From NCBI RefSeq assembly GCF_030867145.1, contig NC_134414.1, forward strand, positions 61,911,397 through 61,975,396: 64,000 bases of DNA, read 5' to 3'. The DNA is from Opisthocomus hoazin (lineage: Eukaryota; Chordata; Aves; Opisthocomiformes; Opisthocomidae). The notes under the pieces were generated by a model. That model saw nothing but the letters and a program-made list of their open reading frames with translations. It had not been told where the DNA came from and did not search any database. Position numbers and translations under genes: made by a program. Shown piece after piece: positions 24,240-35,979 of the stretch (its first letter is position 1; every line of letters starts with the position of its first letter).

Positions 24240-25769
24240 GGCTTAGAGGATTAAGCATGATTGTGCATTCATGGTCAATACTATTTGCATTTTATCATGT
24301 GTAAATGATATTAACACAGAAGTCATGACGCAATGCGTGGCAAGTTTCATTATCCCTCATTAAAGCAGCTCTGCCTTGCAAGTGCAAATGTACTGGAAGG
24401 CTGACCTAAATGTAGGAGAAGCTGAATGCTGATCCTTATCTTAATGAACAAATACAATTAGCCAAGTGTACGAGTGTCAGGTATTGAAATGATCCTCTAT
24501 AATACCTTCTTTCTTTTATTTCTCTACGATGAGCATCTCCGGATGGTATCAGAGCAGCATCGCATCACAGCACCTGGCAAAAATTACCCGAGGGTCCATG
24601 AAGCTTCATTATCTGGGCAGTCAGTCCAGTCCCAGTGTAACCAGCCACGTCTACTGCAGTTGGACTTCCTTGAATGTTCTTTCAGGACATCCTAGTAAAA
24701 GTTTCTATTTAACGCCTTTCAGCTTTCTTGACTGTCTCTGAGAGTAGAGAAAGCCTCATGCCCCTCCAGCAGAGCTGGTGTCCTTCATACAGTAGTGAAC
24801 AAATGCTTACAGTCAACAGAGAAGGGAATCAGCGTGGCTGAAAACGAACCTAACCAGATGCTGATGGTCACTCCACTGGCAGTTCATGATAATGCAGATG
24901 TGAATGAAGGGGTTCCAAGAGGTCTTTGCCATTCTTTGGGGAATTCTCTTGACAAAAGTGTGGCAAGGACAGTGACATTCTTTCTTTATTTTGGTTGCCT
25001 GATCACCTTTGATTTGCGGTATCTGCTACAATAAGCCAAAAACTTTAATCTTTCTTGTAAAGACCCTACTGCTGAGCCAGCCTCCTCCTCTCTGGAGTGA
25101 GGTTTCTGCCTAGAAAATGAGGGGGAAATAACAGATTTCCATAGATGGAATGTTTTAAAAATAGGTTACACACAAAATTTTCAAGGTTGCGAAATTGCAT
25201 TTGCATAAGCTTTATTTGTATAATCTCACCACTGAGTACGAGTTGTAAGAGTTGACACTGATCCAGACTTGACTCCATTGATTAACAGGCACCATGTGCA
25301 ACACATTCATGCTTTGGGAAGCAGAGTCTTCTTCCCCCTCAGTCAGGGCAGGGGACGTTTTGCTTGATCAGAGCAATGGAAACCTGACTCTGTGTGATTC
25401 TGCATCGAAGAGACATCTGGGACTGTCTGGGCTTTTCCAGTCAAAGAGCTACATCAGAATTGATTAGCCAGACAGTTTCAAACGAAACTTCGCAGAGCGC
25501 AACGATTAAGACTACTTGTGGAGGTTTATTTCTAGTCTAAAGTCTTCTAAAGTTTTCAAAGCAACAAAAATTTTCTTACCTGCATATACAATTATGCAAG
25601 CACATCCTGCTTGATCTCGCCTCTATCCCCGGTATTTTTTCAAAGAAGCAAGTAATTTCATCTGGGTTTGACGACCTGACTGAACTAGAGAAACTAAGGT
25701 TAGACTCGGGAGAGTTCTGGGCACTGAAATCCCTGAGTTTTAGGTGATCTGGCCTGCAGCAGCATATCA

Positions 25770-26680
25770 GCTGCACTCAGACTCCCGACGTGGTTGACGG
25801 CGAAAGTTGGGTGCTTGAGTCGAGCGCGACAGAGCCGGCAGGACACAGTGGGATCTTCCTGAAGGGAGCATACACGCAAGCAATAGGAAAAGCGGCGGAC
25901 AAGGGTGAATCTGCAATTCTCTCTCCAACTAAAAGCCCCTTGAGGCTTGGGGTGAGGCAATCCTGTCTGCTTGGGATCCATTGTCTGAAATCTTCTCCTG
26001 GAGATTGGTACCTACGCCCTTTCTTTCAAAAGACTCCACGCAGATCAGTCTTTTAAAAACAAAGCAGGAAGAAGAAAAGGTGGTGATAGCTTTTATTATA
26101 TCATGCTTTGGTATTCAAAGTATACGCTGAGGAAGTGGGAGGTCTGGGTTCCTCTCCCGCCTCAGCCCGAGGGGCCCAAACCCACATCTCCCACAACCCA
26201 TGAGCGCACCCCGACAGCCGGGCTGGAGGCTCCCTGGGGCGGAGGATCCTCCTCCAGCCCTGCTTCGGAACCGCACCGCTCCGCAGAGAGGGATTCCAGG
26301 CTCAGGAGGCCGCGTGTGCCTCGGGCCGAAACCTGGCTCTGAGCCCCGGGGAGCCCCGGGCAGCCTCCTCGCTCCCCTGACGCTCGCCGTCCGAGTAGGT
26401 TTGCGCCCTGACTGCGGCTTATGGCATCCACTTTCCTCCCCTCTTCTTGGCACCACGACTTTCGGAAGGGCTTCCAGCAAGGTGGCACCATGACGGGTGG
26501 AGACAGTCTTTACCCCCAGGCCCCCCTGCCCCTGAGGGCACCTTGCCGGAAGGCAGCAGGCAGGGTCCCCCTTTGCCCCTCGTCCGCTTGCTCTGCGGGT
26601 GACATCTTTCGGCATCGCGTGGGAAGCCACTGGGCACGGCTATCGGGGCCCGCCGAGCCCCTGAACAAGTAAAATACCAC
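25770..26680. promoter_or_regulatory. CpG-island-like region without a recognised gene
   Basis: CpG dinucleotides are dense at 25790-25860 and again through 26150-26660, while the surrounding DNA is nearly CpG-free. A TATA-like ttttattatatcatgc lies at about 26091, just before the larger block. Frames on both strands in the block are Pro/Arg/Gly-rich and overlap, which is expected from composition. It could be a promoter of an unannotated non-coding RNA or a poised developmental enhancer. Confidence 0.35.
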
Positions 26681-27193
26681 TTTTCCCCATGCCAGTGAGG
26701 CTTAGGTGGGCATGAGGCACCAGGCTGCCTGGTCTTGGCAGCCCTGGAGACCCCCCGAGCATGGCTCTGGGTACCCGGCTAAGCACCAAGGTACAGAGTT
26801 GGCTGTCTCTAGGGTTTCCAGGCAGTTACGGGGTTAAGCGGGAGAAGAGTTGAGTTTTCCAGACAAGAAGGACACATGGACTTCAGTTCAGTTTATACCA
26901 TTTGGTTTTGATCCTACCTACAGCAGAGGAGGTTTCTTTCTTTCCAAGCGGTCATGCTGGGTGGCAGACGGGGAATTAATGTCCCCTCCCTGATGTTAGA
27001 CAATAAATCAGCTCCTCACTAAAATTCGGGATTAAGGGCCATCCAGATAAATCAAGCTTTTTCCTCAGCTTCAAGGCAATGGGTTTGAGATGAGGGACAC
27101 ACTCAGCTTGATTCACTCGGTTATGATATGATTAGGTGTTAAAACTCCAGCATGGCTGATGTTTCTCCCAGCACAAGATCAACTTTCCCAGTC

Positions 27194-27227
27194 AAAAAAA
27201 AAAAAAAAAAGAAAAAAAGAAAAAAAG
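27194..27227. repeat. A-rich tract
   Basis: Seventeen A residues are followed by two more A7 runs separated by single G residues. No retrogene body is visible next to it. Confidence 0.85.
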
Positions 27228-27821
27228 GAATTATGCAAACAATTTAACAGCAGGGGCCAGTCTTTATTACAGTCCCCTCAGGATGGGCAAATGAAAGCCC
27301 TGAACAGCTACCAACAACAGTAGCCACAGTTACAGTAACAGGGCTTAAACGTCGTGTGAGCTTGGCAGCTCTCACCCAGCAAGAAGAAGTCACGAAAAGG
27401 CGCACCATACGTAGCAATATCTGATAGAAACGTGCCTCAATATCAGTTCCAGGGAAAGGATGAACTGATAATCGCTTCTTGAGGGGAAAAAGAAAGCTGG
27501 AAGGAAAAGCAGCCTTTCTGGTAAATCTGTGACGACAGCATCAGCAGCTCTGGCTGGTTTGTTGCTCATTCCTTTTGACAGCCCAGCAAAGTCATCTCCC
27601 AGAGATCTGAAGTTCTCTCTGTTAAGTAATCATTGCGCTCACATTCATTAGGCTGCAGCAAAGGCATCCCCATTAGCCAATTAACCAGGCCATTTAGAGG
27701 TCCTTGTAAGCACTGTGGGCTGTCAGGCCTTCCTTGCAGAGCACCCAGGAGCTCCGTGGGCTGCCGTTCCGGCACGCACCCTGAGAAGAGGAGGAAAGAG
27801 CAACCTCTGGTCTGCGAGATG

Positions 27822-28235
27822 CGAATCACAGAATCATAGAATGGTTTGGGTTGGAAGGGACCTTAAAGTTTATCTGGTTCCAACCCCCCTGCCATGAGCA
27901 GGGACACCTTCCACTAGACCAGGTGGTTCAGAGCTCCATCCAACCTGGCCTTGAACACTGCCAGGGAGGGGCATCTACAGCTTCTCTGGGCAACCTGTGC
28001 CAGTGCCTCACCACCCTCATGGTGAAGAATTTCTTCCTAATATCTAATCTAAATCTGCCCTCTTTTAGTTTACAGCCATTCCCCCTTGTCCTGTCACTAC
28101 ACACCCTTGTGAAAAGCCCCTCTCCATCCTGCCTGTAGGCCCCTTCAGGTACTGGCAGGCTGCTGTAAGGTCACCCCAGAGCCTTCTCTTCCCCAGGCTG
28201 AACAGCCCCATCTCCCTCATCCTGTCCTCGCTGTT
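27822..28235 (-). mobile_element. CR1 LINE 3' fragment (GGGACCTTAAAG type)
   Basis: The plus strand shows gaatcatagaatggtttggg and ttggaagggaccttaaag, the reverse of a third CR1 subfamily 3' end. Moving right, it continues into ORF2 C-terminal sequence (the [14 protein letters not shown] region) with several frame breaks, ending near the MREMGLFSLGKR-like region at about 28235. It is more diverged than the other copies. Confidence 0.88.
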
Positions 28236-30571
28236 GTTTCCTTCACACTCTACGAAGCTCTCCCTAGAAATTTTTCCTTTTCAGAGGGCTCCTCCTCCAA
28301 CAAAATAAGCCGGATAACTCAAAATGGGCAGAGGCACAGCCAGCCAGCACGCTCGTGAGGACGACACCCGAGGGGAACGGGCTTCGGCCATGCCTGGCAC
28401 AGGATAAACAACTTCTCGTGCTTACCAGCAGCGCTTGGCCTTTCACTTTCTGCTTTCAGCAGCGAGAACTGGTTCTGCACAGCATCTGTTGCAACTTCTT
28501 ATGAGCGCAGAAACACACAAAGAACTCAGGCAAGTAAAACCAGTGCAGGGAGACTCCTTCCAGCCCTGCTCCATCCCAGCAGACCGCAGGCAACTCATTG
28601 CTCTCTATGTTCTCTTGGCATGCGCGCAGGCACCTTCCTACTCTCTCAAGGTCACCATAGTCTCTATCGTTCGCTATAGAGACTTTTCCATAAAACTACT
28701 TGAAAAATGCAGATTCTCTTCCCTTCTGTGTCGATGTGCACACATGATGTGACACGCCATTCAAGCAAATCTAGCTTTACTGACTTGGATACTCGCAGAA
28801 ATGAACACACGCCTGCATGCCCCAAACCAGATGAAAACAACGATTTAAATTCGCAGGTACCGACAGTTACACCAACCGATACAGGGACAATACTACGTAG
28901 TTTCTCTGACCTATTATGAATACAACTCAAAAAAAAATCAATAAACATGAACCACATACACAAATGCGTGATCTACACAGAATGCTTAGAAGTAATTGCA
29001 AAAGGATTTGTTGAGCAATTACAAAAAAAAAAAGGAGGAATGATTGTCAGGAGGCGACTTGGTTGTGGGAAGAGGCACTTCATTCACCGCATGACTGACT
29101 CACGGTGAATTACTTGCGTAACGCCACTCACAGAAATCATCTCTCTGCAAAAGTGCGCACATGTTAAATCAACCAAAACACGGAGCGGTCCATGTTCTCG
29201 GTACAACGCCGTCTGCTTGAGATGAAGAATGAACCAAAATCCTCCCAGCTGGGCAGGAAGTGGGGAGAAATCCTCTTTTCTGGTATCCTGACAATGTTTT
29301 CAAGAGACAGCTCGACAGTGCTCGCTTGCCCTACTCATGCCTGGCATTTCTGCTAAAAGGAGAGTCTGGGCCTGTAATACTGCAGAGCAAGCTCTGATAA
29401 ATCTGAGGCTGCGTTTCCCACCCAACTCAATTGACTGCCATAAGGTAATTACGGTCCTTTCCTGCAAAATACAGAGCTCTGTGAAGAACGTCAATGGCGT
29501 GAACGCTAGCAAGATCTGCTTTCTTCAGGCCGCTCTCCAGGTAAAGAAGTCCTTCCTTCATTTGCTATCTGCGGTTGAACTGTGAGGTAGAAAGCTTACC
29601 GGAATTAAACAAAGGGCACTCTTTTTCACTGCCCCCCCTGCCTTTAATTTCCCATAGTAAGTCTCCAACACTAAAAAAAAAGAATAAGGAAGGAAAAAAA
29701 AGCCATAGCTCCTTTCTAAGTCTGGCGTGCCTGACCCGATCCACCGGCCATACTCCAGGAGTCAAATTCAGATGTTGGAAGTGACCAGTGATAACACCGG
29801 CCCTCAGCTGCAACACAGTAACTTAAACGGCATAAACCAGGAGCTTATTCTCTGGCTATAGTCAACGCAGAGGCTTCAGCTGGTATTTCAGAGCTCTTCT
29901 GTTTGGAGCTTTATCGATTATAAGGAAAACCTTGGTCTACAGGGAGAGGAGCAGCTGCAGTAGGAATAGCCGGGTACAGAGAGCATCCCATCCAAAGCAG
30001 AGGTCCACGAGGCCGCGCCGAGGGCAATGGCGTCTGTGGGGAGGCAGAAGAAGCACGCTCGCTTTTGTAGAGCTGCCCCACAGCTACAGCACCGAGGCTG
30101 CAAGCAGCAGGCCTGCGTGTCGCGGGAGCTGCTGTCCTGGCCACCGCTGCCCAGCTGGGGCGAGGGAGCAGGAGCCAACACAAGCAAACGGATCCTGCTG
30201 CCCGGGGAGACCCCAGCCACGCTGACGCGAGAGCCTGGGAGCGGAATCCTCAGCTCCTCCTGGGGTTTCTACTGACAATCGTTGAATGAAGTGCACAGAT
30301 ACTCCCTAGAACTGGGACCTCAGCCTGGGACTTCCTTTGTCCCAGAGGAAACAATCCCCCATGTCATTCACTCATGGTGAACAGCCCCATCAAAAACATC
30401 CTGAATACTATGCTTCTGCGACACAGAAGACAGAAAGACCCAAGTGGCTTAGGCTGTGGAAAGCCTGCAGCCCCTGACTCCCGCTTCTCGAATGTGTGCT
30501 CTAAAAACCCAGGGTGCCCCATGCAGGAGAGGGACATGAGCTGTGGTGCAGCTCCTAACTCAGCTGTGAGT
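28236..30571. other. Intergenic, no gene recognised
   Basis: This is unique sequence with A-rich runs at 28928-28936 and 29020-29031, and a GC-richer patch at 29990-30240 whose overlapping frames on both strands look compositional. No CR1 or gene is supported. Confidence 0.5.
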
Positions 30572-30910
30572 GGGGACCTTATAAATGCTTATAAATATCT
30601 GAAGGGTGGGTGTCAGGAGGATGGGGCCGGACTCTTTTCAGTGGTGCCCAGTGACAGGACTAAGGACAACGGGCACAAACTGAAGCCTAGGAAGTTCCAT
30701 CTGAACATGAGGAAGAACTTCACCCTGAGGGTGACGGAGCACTGGAACAGGCTGCCCAGAGAGGTCGTGGAGTCTCCTCTGAAGATATTCAAGATCCGCC
30801 TAGACAAGGTCCTGTGTAGTCTGCTCTAAGTGACTCTGCTTCAGCAGAAGGCTTGGACTAGATGACCCACAGAGGTCCCTTCCAACCCCAAACATTCTGT
30901 GATTCTGTGC
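30572..30910 (+). mobile_element. CR1 LINE 3' fragment with internal codon losses
   Basis: It starts at ggggaccttataaatgc ([18 protein letters not shown]) and remains open to LDKVLCSLL followed by TAA. Compared with the copies at 4058 and 17970 it lacks one codon in the RKNFF motif (reads RKNF-TLRV) and more near SPSLEIF (reads SPLKIF), so the losses kept the frame. The UTR and two octamers end at about 30909. Confidence 0.92.
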
Positions 30911-32214
30911 AATCCAAGCACCCTGCACCAAGCCCCTCCAGTAACAGTCAGTGGCAGGACGCGGCCTGGCTCCCGAATGGCAGTGGGACTACCGCACCGC
31001 CAGTTTCTCCTCAAGGTCATTGTGCTTCTGAGCATGTGCTGGATCTGTGGCCAAGATCCACAGAGAATTCTGTCTCTTGAAATGGACGAGGCTATTGATT
31101 TCAGGCAATTTTGGGAGTTCGGTGGTGCCAAGGCGCAGACAGTGGAAACTTGATTTCAGAGGTCAGAGCACGGCCCTAATTTTTTATATGCTAATATTGC
31201 TCCAAATCCATGAACCAGCTTTATACACCGATTTTATAAAATTCATGCGTGTTTTGTGGGCAAACTCATAAAACACATCTTTGGCTTTGCTATTTATCAG
31301 CATCTCCCTTTCAGGCGAGCAGACAAATCCACCTCACCCATTTCTAAGAGAGAGCTGTTGTACTAACACGGGAGGCACGCGCGTTCAGCAAGTGCATGCT
31401 CCAGGAGGACACTGCACGTACCACACATGACTTGTACTGTGACAACCTAAGCCAAATTCCCTCTCAGGTGGTTAAGACAGCTGCATGGTGGTTGCGAGGC
31501 AGACTTGTGGTAGAAACACGAGACATCTGTAACGCCTATTCCAGCATCATGTTATAAACGGACAGATGACAACTCATGTTGCTTCAAGTCCCGGAACTTG
31601 CTGCACTGAAGGATTATTGACAAATGCACATTTCACCTTGTACTAAAATCTTGCACCAAAACAGTACTTAAGTGCTTGGGACAGCTGGTAGACATAGGGA
31701 GAAACTTTGCGCAGTTTTCAGAAACGAGCCGTTTTAGTGTCTTGTTAAATGAAGCAAGAAACTGATCAGACAGCAGCACAGGATTGAGAGATGACACCAG
31801 ATTTTGGAGTCACGCTGCTAACCCTCTTCGCCCCTGTGTCCATTAACCTTCCACCTCTCGGCTGCCCAGCCCATGGAACATGCCAGCTGCTCGAGGCAGA
31901 GACCGCACCCAACCCGCACTTCTGCAACTGCACTGCTTCTTCCATCACAACTTCTCAAAATCTATTTGGATGACTTTCTAGCCTTCGTCACTGAAGTAAA
32001 AAGCTTGATGATGTGATCCAAGATATCTTAGACCGCAGACGACTGGCAAAATCAAGCTGGGATGTATTATTCTGTGTTACACCTCCAAATGGAGGATATT
32101 CAGCTCCTGGAGCTGGCAATGCCAGCACAAGGTGTCTCAAGATTTCTGAAGGCACGACCTGACTTTGCTCAGCCCAGCATTTCTGCCTTCAACCACACAC
32201 TCGCAATGACCACA
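30911..32214. other. Intergenic between CR1 and the candidate ABCC4 polyadenylation site
   Basis: This is unique sequence with no recognisable gene or repeat. It would be immediately downstream of ABCC4 if the distal polyadenylation signal at 32240 is used. Confidence 0.45.
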
Positions 32215-32239
32215 GACTGCTGCATGCTTCTGAGAAACT

Positions 32240-32245
32240 TTTATT
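32240..32245 (-). terminator. ABCC4: Candidate distal polyadenylation signal of ABCC4
   Basis: The minus strand has AATAAA here. Within about 30-55 bases downstream it is followed by GTCTGTGGTC and GAGTGTGTGGTTG, the GT-rich context expected of a cleavage-stimulating downstream element. A CA dinucleotide about 15-20 bases after the hexamer could be the cleavage point. Several weaker hexamers lie upstream, so usage is unproven. Confidence 0.4.
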
Positions 32246-35200
32246 GTGTGACGGGGATCATCGCACAAACGTCAACAAAAGACATCGTTACACAGCAATA
32301 CCAAAACCAAATTATTACACAAATGCAAAAAATGAAACGAACCCAAACCAGAGTTAAAATGACGAGAAAGCAGCGCGCTGTCACACAATGTAAAACACAT
32401 ACAGAGAGCCACATTCTTCTGCTGAAGTGTCAGAGGCTCATCTCCATCACAGGAAGTGATTTCAACTCTTTCTTCCCCACCTCTCCCCCCCAAAAGAGAG
32501 GCATACTTTAAAGTGAGATATTTCAAAGGGTCAGATTAACACACAAAGCAGCATTTTGTACTTTCATTTGGATCATCTGTCCCGTTCTGATTCTTCTTGC
32601 AATCTTATTTTAAACATGTATTGGGGAGGTTACAAGAAATTGTCAACATCCCTCCAGCCACCAGCATTACTGACATTGGGCAGCAGGTCCCCCCTCTTCC
32701 AAAGGGCAGTACGAATGGTATCGCAGAAGACTGCGTCTATCTGGCAAATGAGCTCTGGTTCAGTCCACCAAAGAGAACTTTGCCCTTAAAGTAAGCAAAA
32801 CGTGAGATAACCTACCCTTGAGAACTGTGCTGGTTTTGACTCTCCCAGTGGTCTTTTGCGGAGGGCTGGAGCAAAGGCGCACCAAAACGAACGTCTGAAG
32901 AACAGTTCTTGAGATCAGAACTAAAGGCTGTTCCTAGTCTTTTACACTGAACAAACAACAGTTCTGTAACTGATGATTTTCCCTATTACTGTATGAAATT
33001 ATATTTATTAGAAATAAGACTCCAGAATACTTTAAGGCACCTCATGGTGAAGAAGTATTTTAAAGGCTTGAATAACTCAGAAGACTGAGTTCTTTTTCCA
33101 AGATCCCCAGGAAGGAATGTAGCTTATAGGAACCAGCTTTGCCATTTCCAAACAAAAGCATGAAAATCTTCAAAGTGGAAGTTTAGAACTATTTGAACTT
33201 TTCTTGAAAAGGAAACATAAAACACCTTGCTGGAAAGATAATTCATCCATTTAACGGACGAAGACTTTCACCAGAGGAAGGCCTTACTCATCCCTGATCT
33301 GAGTTTCGCCATTCAGGTATGTTGTACTTTTTTATTCAGCTGAAATTAAACGGGTCAGTCAATCCTGACCCACAGTCATATAAACAAAAAAAAAACCTAT
33401 CAACAATAAAACCAACAAAAGAATCTAAAAACCAATTTTCTCATTAAAATGTTTTTGTTAAACTAAAAAGATGGATACAATGCCAACGATGGACATGAAT
33501 GACTTGCTTTCACAGTCGTTCTACTCAGCAATTTATGGGTTTCAAGTGTGATTTTGTAAAAAATTTGTTTTCTCTGATATTGACATTTGATACCTACAGC
33601 TAGTAAAGTTCTGCCAAAACATGCGAAGAAGCAGAATGAGCATTTTCAGAGATACCTAACATTTCTGTGCGCATTCAAAAAGCTACAGGATCAAATTCAT
33701 TCTAGTTTATAGACTGACAGCTAGATCTGTCAAGGTCTCATACCAGTGACTCTGCAGCAGCCAGTGTTTTGGAGCTCTGCTCTGAAATATAACTCACCAT
33801 AGATTCATTTCAGAGCTGAAATGAACTAAAACTGTAATTATACCCTTGGTTTACGCATGCTTACCTCCTCGATCGGATAAAAAAAAAAATACAAACTCAA
33901 GGTATATGGCCAGGAGAACATACTGTTCTCTTAGGGTACTTAAAAATTTCAGTGTATTATGCATCATACTTACTCTATTGTAAGAACTAACTATTTAGAA
34001 ATAAAAAGAATTCACTATTGTAAAACACAGTTAGACTCTGGATGTGTCCACACTGCTCAATAAAAAAGGTAAACAAACGAGCTCAAGCACCAGACTCCAC
34101 TAAGCGTCCGCAGTGCCTTACTCGTCAGCTCACTCTGGCTCTGTTTTCGCCCACTCCAGCCAGCTCTCCCCATGACAAAGCTCGAGCAGAGTTTGGGCAT
34201 GGCTCACACCACAGATCCCTTCCAAAAGGGCAGTTACAGACAAGACCATGGAAGGTCGAACTTCCCCCATGCTACACAGTCCTCTGCAGTACCTCTGCAG
34301 TACAAACGCCACTACTGAGCTGCACAATAGCCCTATCCTTATTTCAGACAATTGGAATTGAAAAGGAAACCACAACAAAATTCACTAGATGGTAACTGTG
34401 TGCTAGGTCCGTAAGCGGACTGCACGAGCCCGCAGAAGACCAAGGGCCACATGATACAGAGCAGTGGATGTGGCTGGTGTGTTCTAAGCAGGACGAGCCA
34501 CAAGCACTGCACACATGAGCCAATCTGTGCCATGCGGCTTTGGGGACAGCTAGCTGTCCCTCACCGTCTGCTATTTAGCACCCGATGTAGCACACACCTC
34601 ACGCCGTGCATCACTGCGTGAAGTTCACTTCCTCTGGTCTCTGTGGGATCTGTTATAGTATAAGGGGCTACACAATGCAGAAGAAGAGTCAGAACCTGCC
34701 GAAAAACACCTAGGGGCAAGAGCACTTCGTTCTGTAACCTCCTGCTAATGACAGCAGAGGATGTCACCTGCAAAACCAGATGCCTGATGTTTGTTCTTCC
34801 CTCCCTCCTGGGGAAGCTGGCTGGTGGCACTGCAGGTAGCAAGAGGTCCTGCCCTCTCTCCTGGGATCTCACAGCAGGACAGCAAGCCCCTGAGACTCGC
34901 AGCAGGGAAGATGCTGCCACAGGGAAACAAGGATTCTGCCTCTCATCAGCCTCTCACCACTGGGCTGACTTCTGAGCAGGACAAAGCCCTTCCAGACGAG
35001 CCCTTGTGCTGAGGCACAGGCTTTGGCCTCAATTCGCTTCTCAACAAGGACAGAGTAATTTTATATTTGAATCAGTTATTTGCTTGTAGAACTGCTTGAA
35101 ATGAGAAAGATTTGTTTTTGCTGTACTTTTAGGCCTCTGGGTAAACATGGGGTAAAGAACATTTGTCTTACAAAGGTAATAGCCAGCATCTGCAGTATTT

Positions 35201-35971
35201 TTTCTTAAAAGCATAGTATTTTCCATGTCCTGAAGAGATCCGTTCATTGCCTTTTAGTCTCTTCTGTGCTCTTGAAACAGTAAGATGCACAGATTTATTT
35301 TCTACCAGACTTCAAAAAGTAGGTATCTCACTAAACATGAAAAAACCTGAAGCAGCACAGCACTTGCTTCATTTTTTTTTTTTTTAATTATTTTTCTTTT
35401 ATTTTTAAGCACAGGAATAGTGCCTTTGTGTTAAAGTGCTTTGCTGAATCAGGACATGGCTTACGGAGACCGAACCCCTCTCTCTCACTGCACTCCCCTC
35501 ACTATCTGCAACAGCCATTCAGAACTGCAGGTTGCACTTTCCTACCTATTCCGGTAGGATGGTAACTTCAAACAGCTCCAGTTCAACAGAACCCCTGACG
35601 CAAAAATTTAAATATACTAAGGTTACATATTTTTAACACACATTTAATGAATTTGTTGTGTACCCTGCAGTTACAGCTTTGGCTTGAAGGCACAAATATT
35701 AAGGCACAATAAATGCAAATAATGTATACATTTCAATGTGTTGTGTTGAAGATAACTTTGTACTACACAGTATTTAGGTATAATGACATGTCATTCAAAC
35801 ATTTCCTAAAGTTATTTTAATACCTTTTTTCCTTTGATAACCTGGATAAAAAGAGGAATGTATGTTAAATTATTTAAATATTTCTCCAGTGCAAATGTGG
35901 TACTTTTCTTCTAAAGTATAGAAGACTGAGATTGATTTTTCAGCATTTGGATTTTAGCAAAATAAAACTAA

Positions 35972-35979
35972 TATTTACA
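35972..35979 (-). promoter_or_regulatory. Pumilio-type RNA motif in candidate 3' UTR
   Basis: The minus strand reads TGTAAATA, an exact match to the PUM1/PUM2 consensus TGTANATA. A second copy is at 38382-38389. In a 7-kb AT-rich stretch one or two matches are expected by chance, so this is weak support. Confidence 0.25.

Larger units (their letters stand above)
23643..27821. other. Intergenic, no gene recognised
   Basis: It holds a (TG)n run at 24225-24239, a CpG-rich region at 25770-26680 (listed separately) and an A-rich tract at 27194-27227. The rest is unique sequence without supportable genes. Confidence 0.5.

Noticed and set aside
1..32000. SOX21 or another named gene in the ABCC4 3' flank
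   Set aside because: No HMG-box sequence or other known coding exon is visible; SOX21 would lie further left.
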